From Erysipelotrichaceae bacterium (GTDB lineage Bacteria > Bacillota_I > Bacilli_A > Erysipelotrichales > Erysipelotrichaceae), in the NCBI GenBank assembly GCA_021442745.1, contig JABUSI010000214.1:1-18204 (forward strand): a stretch of 18,204 nt of DNA, read 5' to 3'. Below the pieces are notes generated by a model. That model made no database searches, was not told the DNA's origin, and worked only from the letters and a program-made list of their open reading frames with translations. Both the position numbers and the translations under genes were made by a program. Shown here piece after piece: positions 13,348-18,204 of this stretch (positions are counted from its first letter, which is position 1; every line of letters begins with the position of its first letter).

Positions 13348-14967
13348 ATGAAAGAATTAGATGGTGCGCTGTTTAAGTCCTTGTTGGCCAGCGGTATGAA
13401 CAATCTTACCAATAACCATAAGGAAATCGATGCGCTTAACGTGTTCCCTGTTCCGGACGGAGATACGGGAACAAACATGAATATGACGTTTACTTCAGGG
13501 GTACAGGATGCCCTGAAAGTTAAGAGCGAATACGTAGGGGATATCGCCAAAGCATTGTCCAAGGGATTGCTGATGGGAGCCAGAGGAAACTCCGGTGTTA
13601 TCCTGTCACAAATATTCCGCGGATTCTATCAATCCGTAGAAGGAAAAGCATCTCTGACGGCATTGGACTTAGCCGGTGCGTTTCTGCGTGGTTCGGAAGT
13701 TGCATATAAAGCTGTAATGCGTCCTGTGGAAGGAACGATTTTAACGGTAATCCGTGAATCGTCTTTCTATGCACACAACTTCGTATTACAGAACGAACAG
13801 GCTAGTATTGAAGAGTATATGGACGTTCTGGTAAAAGAAGCATTTGAGTCTTTGCAACGGACACCGGATCTTCTTCCGGTATTAAAGGAAGTCGGTGTTG
13901 TTGACAGTGGCGGAGCAGGCTTGCTGACGGTATTGCAAGGTTTCCAGAAGGCTTTGCTGGGAAACCCTGTACAGGCAGAGGAAGTAAAAGAAGTCACTTC
14001 TACGGCGCAGGAAAGCGTGGAATCCGAAGAATTCGGGTATTGCACGGAGTTTATTCTGAAACTGAACGAATATTCCATCGGAACCGATGTGGAAGACAAA
14101 TTGAAACGGAAACTGTCAAAAATCGGAGAATCCCTGGTTGTTGTTCAGGATGAAGATATCGTTAAGGTACACGTACATACCCTGACACCGGGCGAAGCGT
14201 TGAATCTCGGACAACGGTACGGGGAATTCATCAAACTGAAGATTGAAAACATGACGTATCAGCATGAGCAGCTGATTGTGGAAAAGGATGAAGAAAAGCC
14301 ACATAAGAAGTATGCACTGATTACCGTTGCAACCGGAGAAGGATTGACGGAAATGTTCAGGGAATTACGTGTTGATGTTGTAATTTCCGGCGGACAGACG
14401 ATGAACCCGTCGACAGAAGATTTCGTATCCGCAATCAAGGGATTGAATGCCGATCACGTTATCATTCTGCCGAACAATTCCAATATTATACTGGCAGCAC
14501 AGCAGGCACAGAGTGTGTTTGAAGATGACGTAGACGTTATCGTTGTTCCGACAAAATCCATTCCTCAGGGATTGAGTGCATGTATTATGTTTAATCCGGA
14601 AGGCGAAGTGGAAGATAATATTGCCGAAATGAACGCAGCGGCAGGAAACGTATGTACCGGTCAGGTAACATACGCTATCAAAGATACAACGTTTGACGGT
14701 CTGGAAATCCATGAAGGCGATTATATGGGTATCAAAGAAAAAACAATCGTGTCGAGTGTACAGGACAAGATGGAAACGACAAGAAATCTTGTGGATTCCA
14801 TGCTGAAAGACAGCGAATATGAAATCGTCACGCTGATTGCCGGTGAAGATACAACCGAAGAAGAATTACAACAAATGGAATCCTATATTACGGATACGTA
14901 TGATCTGGAAGTAGAATCCCACATTGGCGGACAAGCCGTATATTCTTTTATCATCGGTGCAGAATAA
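13348..14967 (+). CDS. fakA: Fatty acid kinase catalytic subunit FakA (YloV, DhaL/DAK2 domain)
   Basis: FakA transfers phosphate from ATP to a fatty acid held by a FakB (DegV-family) partner, making acyl-phosphate for phospholipid synthesis. The 539 residues show three parts. The N-terminal DhaL kinase domain (about 1-205) has NVFPVPDGDTGTNMNM, in which Asp37 and Asp39 hold the magnesium-nucleotide. The middle domain contains Cys232 in GYCTEF and His275/His277 in VKVHVH, matching the zinc site of characterised FakA proteins. The C-terminal domain starts near YALITVATGEG (about 320 onward) and should bind FakB. TAGGGGA just upstream serves ATG 13348. No fakB gene is in the window. plsX lies one gene downstream, which fits the pathway. 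A clear terminator ends the unit. Confidence 0.93.
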   Translation: MKELDGALFKSLLASGMNNLTNNHKEIDALNVFPVPDGDTGTNMNMTFTSGVQDALKVKSEYVGDIAKALSKGLLMGARGNSGVILSQIFRGFYQSVEGKASLTALDLAGAFLRGSEVAYKAVMRPVEGTILTVIRESSFYAHNFVLQNEQASIEEYMDVLVKEAFESLQRTPDLLPVLKEVGVVDSGGAGLLTVLQGFQKALLGNPVQAEEVKEVTSTAQESVESEEFGYCTEFILKLNEYSIGTDVEDKLKRKLSKIGESLVVVQDEDIVKVHVHTLTPGEALNLGQRYGEFIKLKIENMTYQHEQLIVEKDEEKPHKKYALITVATGEGLTEMFRELRVDVVISGGQTMNPSTEDFVSAIKGLNADHVIILPNNSNIILAAQQAQSVFEDDVDVIVVPTKSIPQGLSACIMFNPEGEVEDNIAEMNAAAGNVCTGQVTYAIKDTTFDGLEIHEGDYMGIKEKTIVSSVQDKMETTRNLVDSMLKDSEYEIVTLIAGEDTTEEELQQMESYITDTYDLEVESHIGGQAVYSFIIGAE

Positions 14968-14974
14968 CATGCAG

Positions 14975-15005
14975 AGAGTACAAGAAAATCCTGTACTCTT
15001 TTTTT
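14975..15005 (+). terminator. Intrinsic terminator of yloU-fakA
   Basis: AGAGTACA (14975-14982) pairs perfectly with TGTACTCT (14992-14999) across a 9-base loop and runs into seven T (14999-15005). Confidence 0.9.
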
Positions 15006-15006
15006 G

Positions 15007-15015
15007 TGGTACAAT
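15007..15015 (+). promoter_or_regulatory. Extended -10 promoter of recG
   Basis: TGGTACAAT (15007-15015) begins two bases after the preceding terminator T tract. The -35 region would fall within the hairpin and shows no good match. The predicted start, near 15022, gives a leader of about 18 nt. Confidence 0.55.
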
Positions 15016-15039
15016 GAAGTGGGAAACGGAGGAACGTCT

Positions 15040-17031
15040 ATGATTCAGACACCACGGTTAACGCCGAAACGAAAGACGGTACTGGCATCTATGGGAATCG
15101 AAAACGGTATGGATCTGCTGACGCATTATCCGTTTCGGTATGAAGTAGTTCAGATGATACCGTACAAGGAATGGAAAGAGAAGGAGAATGTTGTATTCGA
15201 AGGAAAAATCGCCTCTTCCTTCAAAACGGCACGATACGGGAAAAACCGCAGTGTAACGCACGTAACTGTCGTTACCGATGAGGAATTCCTGGATTGTTCC
15301 ATTTTCAACCGGCCGTGGATTCAATCCATACCAATCGGAGAATCCATCACAATTTACGGACGCTTTGAAGGAAAACGAAAGGTAACCGTAACTTCTTATA
15401 ATACTGTTCCTCTGAATCAGCAGTTAGGAATTCATGCGGTATATCATCTGAAAGACGGGATAAATCAGAAAACAATGACTCAGCTGATCAAAGACAGCTA
15501 CGCGATGAATCAGGATGAATTAAAGGACTGGATTCCTGATCAAATCCGGACGAAGTACCGTTTGCTGGATAAAAAAGCAGCAATGTTCCGGATTCACTGG
15601 CCACAATCCCTGGATCAGGCAAAACAGGCAATCCGGACGCTGAAATATGAGGAATTCCTGCGCTTCCAGTTAGCCGTTGGGATTCGCCGGAAAGAAAACG
15701 AAGGGCTGGTACAGGGAACTCGAAAACAAGTCGACCGGAAAAAAGTGCAGAACTGGATTGACGGCTTACCATTTGAACTGACCTCTGACCAGTCGCAGGC
15801 AATCAATACGATTCTGGATGATCTGGAAAAACCGATGCCGATGATGCGGTTATTGCAGGGGGATGTCGGATGCGGAAAAACACTGGTCGCAATCGCCGGG
15901 ATGTATGGCGCTTTTACCGCCGGATATCAGGCAGCTCTGATGGCTCCGACGGAAATTCTTGCAAAGCAACATGCCAAAACCTTGCAGAAGGTATTCGCGG
16001 ATACGGACTGCCGTATCGGAATTCTGTACTCTTCTATGCCGGCGGAAGAAAAACGGACGGTGATGAGGAAACTGAACGAGCATGAAATCGATATCGTCGT
16101 CGGAACCCATGCGCTGTTTCAGGAATCCGTAACGTTTGAGAAACTGGGTATGGTTGTTACGGATGAACAACAGCGGTTCGGTGTCGAACAGCGAAAGAAT
16201 TTTGCGGCAAAAGCGAACAATGCGGATGTTCTGATGATGTCAGCAACACCGATTCCGCGAACCCTTGCCAGCAGTTTATACGGAGATATGGACGTTACGA
16301 CCATAGCCGAAATGCCAAAAGGAAGAAAACCGATTATAACGGAAATTATTCACGAAAACAGCATACGTTCCGTCAAGGAGACATTGGAAGAACGGATGCG
16401 ACAAGGTAATCAGATATATTTTGTATGTGCTGCAATTGAAAAGAATGAGGAGTTTGCGGCCAGGGATACGGAGAATCTTTACAACAATCTGAATAAAATC
16501 TGGAAAGACGAGTTTGGAGTCGGATGGATTCACGGAAAGATGAAAACCGAGGAAAAAGATGAAACTATGGCCAGATTTGTCAGAAAAGAGCTGATGGCAC
16601 TGGTATCAACAACGGTAATCGAAGTCGGCGTTGATGTAAAGGATGCAAACGTAATGGTTATTTACGATGCCCACAGGTTCGGATTGTCACAATTGCACCA
16701 GTTACGCGGAAGAGTGGGAAGAGGAAACGGTCAGGGGTATTGTTATCTTTTGTCTGATACACAAGAGGAACAGTCTTTACAGCGGTTGGAAATTATCCGG
16801 AAGTATCAGGATGGATTTTTGATTTCCAGGGAGGATCTGAAACTGCGAGGCCCCGGTGATTTGCTGGGAATCCGGCAAAGCGGTATACCGGGATTTTTAC
16901 TGGGCAACGTAATTGAAGACCAGAACATTCTGGATACGGCATGTAAGGATGCTGCATGGCTTCTGGAAAACATTACCGACTTTCCGGAAGTACAGCGCGT
17001 TTGCGCGCAAATGAAACGCCGGGACGGTTAA
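15040..17031 (+). CDS. recG: ATP-dependent DNA helicase RecG
   Basis: RecG is a monomeric double-strand DNA translocase that regresses stalled forks and moves Holliday junctions. The 663 residues are near full family length. The N-terminal part starts with LTPKRKTVLASMGI and LLTHYPFRYE, followed by the OB-fold wedge domain (about 50-150). Helicase domain 1 has Walker A GDVGCGKT (274-281), then APTEILAKQH, the Walker B box DEQQRFG (375-381) and SATPIPRTLA. Domain 2 has HGKM, STTVIEVGVDV and QLRGRVGRG, and ends with LRGPGDLLGIRQSG. The Walker B box is DEQQ where RecG proteins usually have DEQH. GGAGGA (15028-15033, 6-base spacer) selects ATG 15040; an in-frame TTG at 15004 is part of the promoter and is rejected. 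It has its own promoter. Confidence 0.97.
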   Translation: MIQTPRLTPKRKTVLASMGIENGMDLLTHYPFRYEVVQMIPYKEWKEKENVVFEGKIASSFKTARYGKNRSVTHVTVVTDEEFLDCSIFNRPWIQSIPIGESITIYGRFEGKRKVTVTSYNTVPLNQQLGIHAVYHLKDGINQKTMTQLIKDSYAMNQDELKDWIPDQIRTKYRLLDKKAAMFRIHWPQSLDQAKQAIRTLKYEEFLRFQLAVGIRRKENEGLVQGTRKQVDRKKVQNWIDGLPFELTSDQSQAINTILDDLEKPMPMMRLLQGDVGCGKTLVAIAGMYGAFTAGYQAALMAPTEILAKQHAKTLQKVFADTDCRIGILYSSMPAEEKRTVMRKLNEHEIDIVVGTHALFQESVTFEKLGMVVTDEQQRFGVEQRKNFAAKANNADVLMMSATPIPRTLASSLYGDMDVTTIAEMPKGRKPIITEIIHENSIRSVKETLEERMRQGNQIYFVCAAIEKNEEFAARDTENLYNNLNKIWKDEFGVGWIHGKMKTEEKDETMARFVRKELMALVSTTVIEVGVDVKDANVMVIYDAHRFGLSQLHQLRGRVGRGNGQGYCYLLSDTQEEQSLQRLEIIRKYQDGFLISREDLKLRGPGDLLGIRQSGIPGFLLGNVIEDQNILDTACKDAAWLLENITDFPEVQRVCAQMKRRDG

Positions 17032-17056
17032 CAAAGACGTATAAGTATGGTAGAAT
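17028..17056 (+). promoter_or_regulatory. Promoter of plsX-rnc
   Basis: TTAACA (17028-17033), a 17-base spacer and TAGAAT (17051-17056), with an extended TGG at 17048-17050. The -35 contains the recG stop codon. The start, near 17063, gives a leader of about 16 nt. No terminator lies between recG and this promoter. Confidence 0.75.
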
Positions 17057-17078
17057 AGCATAACGTGAGGTGAGAGAT

Positions 17079-18050
17079 ATGAAACTTGCTGTTGATGTAA
17101 TGGGAAGCGACAAAGGCAGTTCCGTAATCATTCAGGGATGTAAAAATTTTGTGAAAGATTATGACTGTACCTTGGTCTTGTATGGAAGTGAAGAGGATTT
17201 GCAATCTTTAGAGCAACATAAAAAACTGGAAAAAGTAATCACCACACAGGTAATGGAAATGACGGACGGTGCTTTAGCCGTACGCAGAAAAAAGGATTCT
17301 TCCATGGTAAGGGCAATGGAGGATCTGAAGAATCATAAGGTTGACGGTGTGGTATCCTGCGGCTCCACCGGAGCATTGTTGTCTGCGGCAACGCTGCTTC
17401 TCGGTACGTTACCGAATGTTGAACGTCCGGCAATTCTGACGGTGCTTCCGAATGTGACGGGCAGGGGTGTTGTTATTCTGGATATCGGTGCGAATGCGGA
17501 AAATACCCCGGAACATCTGAATTGTTTTGCGGTATTAGGCAGTGCTTACAGCAAAGGTGTAATGGGAATGTCTGATCCGAAGGCAGGTTTACTGAATATC
17601 GGTACTGAAGAGAAGAAAGGAAACGATATGCACAGAGAAGCATACCGGTTGCTGAAGCAGAATACTTCCGTTCATTTTATCGGAAACATTGAAGGGAAAG
17701 ACGTGTTGAACAGTGATGTTGACGTAGTGGTAACGGACGGGTTCTGCGGAAATATCATGCTGAAGACCATTGAAGGCGGTTCCAAGTTCATGATGGGTAC
17801 GTTAAAGAAAAACCTGAAATCGACAACACTCAGTACAATCGGTGCTCTGTTGTCAAAAAAGGCATTGGGAAACGTGAAGAAGCAACTGGATCCGGATCAA
17901 TACGGCGGTGCTGTAATCGTCGGGTTAAACGGAGCGGTTGTCAAAGGACACGGTTCAAGCGGTGAAGTGGCATGTTACAACGCAATTCGTCAGTTGTATC
18001 AGGTTGTTGACGCCAGAGTAACGGATAAAGTCAGGGAGGAACTGGCATGA
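17079..18050 (+). CDS. plsX: Phosphate acyltransferase PlsX
   Basis: PlsX interconverts acyl-ACP and acyl-phosphate; the acyl-phosphate is then used by PlsY to acylate glycerol-3-phosphate. The 323 residues begin with the family signature AVDVMGSD and continue with GVVSCGSTGALLSA, LDIGANAE, GLLNIGTEEKKGN, VVTDGFCGNIMLK (Asp220) and GLNGAVVKGHGSS. The protein is soluble but works at the membrane surface. GAGGTGA (17067-17073, 5-base spacer) selects ATG 17079 over an in-frame GTG at 17070. The stop overlaps the rnc start as ATGA. In B. subtilis fabD, fabG and acpA lie between plsX and rnc; none is present here. fakA one gene upstream supplies the same acyl-phosphate intermediate. Confidence 0.96.
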   Translation: MKLAVDVMGSDKGSSVIIQGCKNFVKDYDCTLVLYGSEEDLQSLEQHKKLEKVITTQVMEMTDGALAVRRKKDSSMVRAMEDLKNHKVDGVVSCGSTGALLSAATLLLGTLPNVERPAILTVLPNVTGRGVVILDIGANAENTPEHLNCFAVLGSAYSKGVMGMSDPKAGLLNIGTEEKKGNDMHREAYRLLKQNTSVHFIGNIEGKDVLNSDVDVVVTDGFCGNIMLKTIEGGSKFMMGTLKKNLKSTTLSTIGALLSKKALGNVKKQLDPDQYGGAVIVGLNGAVVKGHGSSGEVACYNAIRQLYQVVDARVTDKVREELA

Positions 18051-18204
18051 CAATCTATGAATGGCTGACGGAAAGAAACATTCCTTACAACAACAAGCAG
18101 ATTTATGAAACGGCATGTTGTCATACGTCTTATCTGAATGAACACAAATGGGAAAAGAGTGATAACGAGCGCCTGGAGTTTTTAGGTGATGCAGTAATTG
18201 ATTT
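18047..18204 (+). CDS. rnc: Ribonuclease III, N-terminal part (cut by window end)
   Basis: RNase III cleaves double-stranded RNA in rRNA maturation and mRNA decay. Only the first 52 codons are present. They include the HTSYLNE helix and the start of the catalytic signature, NERLEFLGDAV (40-50), with the acidic residues Glu44 and Asp48 placed as in the family. ATG 18047 overlaps the plsX TGA as ATGA and has GGGAGGA at about 18034-18040. The rest of the nuclease domain and the double-stranded RNA-binding domain lie outside the window. It is cotranscribed and coupled with plsX. Confidence 0.95.
   Translation, partial: MTIYEWLTERNIPYNNKQIYETACCHTSYLNEHKWEKSDNERLEFLGDAVID

Noticed and set aside
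15004..15039. N-terminal extension of RecG from TTG 15004.
   Set aside because: The region is the -10 box and leader; ATG 15040 has a strong ribosome binding site and gives the family N terminus.
1..18204. Search by eye for tRNA, rRNA, CRISPR repeats, insertion sequences, phage genes or toxin-antitoxin pairs.
   Set aside because: Nothing supportable was seen; the window is densely filled with conserved housekeeping genes on one strand.

Overview
The window looks like a chromosomal housekeeping segment of a low-to-mid GC Firmicute (Bacillota). I would guess an Erysipelotrichia-like lineage, but that placement is an inference from gene content and protein style. The supporting signs are a fused SecDF preceded by a ComN-type regulator, an L27 with the Firmicute N-terminal pro-sequence next to its Prp protease, an L21 leader RNA, DivIB, YloU/FakA, strong AGGAGG ribosome binding sites and SigA-type promoters. 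All recognised genes are on the + strand. I see no tRNA, rRNA, insertion sequence, phage gene, CRISPR array or long repeat. No stretch over 300 bases lacks a gene; the longest gap (about 160 bases, upstream of rplU) holds a promoter and a structured leader.

Layout. (1) The 3' end of murD closes with a terminator. (2) comN-secDF form a translationally overlapped pair: a small regulator and the fused secretion-motor protein. (3) hup (HU) is followed by a YugP-like membrane zinc peptidase, then a class I methyltransferase of unknown target. (4) The ribosomal cluster is L21 leader-rplU-prp-rpmA; a hairpin then separates it from obgE, which has no visible promoter of its own. (5) Next comes an unusual two-domain protein, an ASCH domain joined to a complete 5-formyltetrahydrofolate cyclo-ligase, then ruvA-ruvB. 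(6) murG-murB-divIB form an overlapping cell-wall and division operon ended by a terminator. (7) yloU-fakA follow, then recG, then plsX-rnc, with rnc cut by the window end.

How the genes work together. MurD, MurG, MurB and DivIB belong to peptidoglycan precursor synthesis and septation; here they look like a dcw cluster split by about 9.8 kb of other housekeeping genes. Prp is expected to trim the L27 pro-sequence encoded immediately downstream. FakA makes acyl-phosphate that PlsX can interconvert with acyl-ACP. RuvAB and RecG are partly redundant branch-migration machines.

The most unusual items are the ASCH-cyclo-ligase fusion, whose ASCH motif has Phe where the catalytic Thr of E. coli YqfB would lie; a possible alternative, membrane-anchored start of MurG; a possible Shine-Dalgarno-sequestering switch in the L21 leader; and a shared promoter style (TGn-extended -10 boxes, very short leaders, promoters packed against terminators).
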